DNA from: JBBQHX01 sp038324385
Lineage (GTDB): Bacteria; Gemmatimonadota; Gemmatimonadetes; Gemmatimonadales; Gemmatimonadaceae
DNA: 5,641 nucleotides
Direction: 5' to 3'
Assembly (NCBI GenBank): GCA_038324385.1
Contig: JBBQHX010000245.1
Location: 1 to 5,641, forward strand
How positions within the stretch are numbered: the stretch's first letter is position 1; every line of letters starts with the position of its first letter. The translations under genes were made by a program, and so were the position numbers. Positions 5,553 to 5,641 of this stretch are shown piece by piece. The notes under the pieces were generated by a model, which had not been told where the DNA came from, did not search any database, and saw nothing but the letters and a program-made list of their open reading frames with translations.

Positions 5553-5641
5553 GTGACTCTCACTCCCGCGCTCGCCGACGTCCTGCTGCGCAGCACGCCC
5601 GCGCTGGCCGTTCACTGGCGGGACCGGATCGCCGCCGCCCT
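5553..5641 (+). CDS. Start of an unidentified protein, cut by the window end
   Basis: Only 29 codons are visible, beginning MTLTPALADVLLRSTPAL and continuing AVHWRDRIAAA. The frame has strongly GC-biased third positions and looks like a helical N-terminus. The 'LLR.TPALA..WRDRI' pattern recalls N-terminal helical domains of some sensor or RsbRD-type regulatory proteins, but this is too short to identify. GTG 5553 is preferred to the in-frame ATG at 5490 because that ATG overlaps the predicted -10 box and the codons between them are proline- and arginine-rich. No Shine-Dalgarno is seen. Confidence 0.5.
   Translation, partial: MTLTPALADVLLRSTPALAVHWRDRIAAA

Noticed and set aside
1..5641. CRISPR array, insertion sequence, integrase or toxin-antitoxin genes
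   Set aside because: No spaced repeat array, transposase-like protein or terminal inverted repeats with target duplication were found.

Overview
This is a GC-rich bacterial chromosomal segment. Codon third positions in the genes are nearly all G or C, and long open frames run antisense to real genes, as expected at high GC. The lineage cannot be fixed without a search. The mix of genes, a lipoprotein and a small outer-membrane barrel remnant (so a Gram-negative envelope), and a type-A RNase P RNA would fit Gemmatimonadota or a similar high-GC Gram-negative phylum; this is a tentative inference.

Layout from left to right. Positions 1-88 hold a short hairpin and a small dyad but no recognisable gene. 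Positions 89-1390 (+) encode a GDP-mannose pyrophosphorylase (mannose-1-phosphate guanylyltransferase) with unusual low-complexity ends. It converges, with only 22 bp between stop codons, on a minus-strand pair: a PaaG-like enoyl-CoA hydratase/isomerase (1413-2219), preceded in transcription order by a predicted lipoprotein of unknown function (2272-3204). Just upstream of the lipoprotein (3257-3576, minus) is a broken gene for a small secreted beta-barrel outer-membrane protein. Its signal peptide, body and C-terminus are all recognisable but lie in three different frames.

Next comes a noncoding block. It has a perfect 15-bp hairpin (3634-3666), three tandem 11-bp near-palindromes (3711-3743), and the RNase P RNA gene rnpB on the minus strand (about 3748-4142), with a well-placed TATACT -10 box just upstream. 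About 450 bp without a credible gene follows (4143-4591). Its right half is rich in dyads and direct repeats and forms the leader of an AraC-family regulator (4592-5452, +), whose N-terminal half looks like a degenerate receiver-type domain. The window ends in the first 29 codons of another plus-strand gene (from 5553).

The genes do not form one pathway. They are a housekeeping RNA gene, a nucleotide-sugar enzyme, an acyl-CoA enzyme, an envelope lipoprotein and a regulator side by side. I found no convincing new multi-gene system. The observations most worth checking are the double-frameshift barrel gene, the repeat and hairpin block behind rnpB, the competing start signals of the lipoprotein, and the operator-like leader of the AraC-type regulator.
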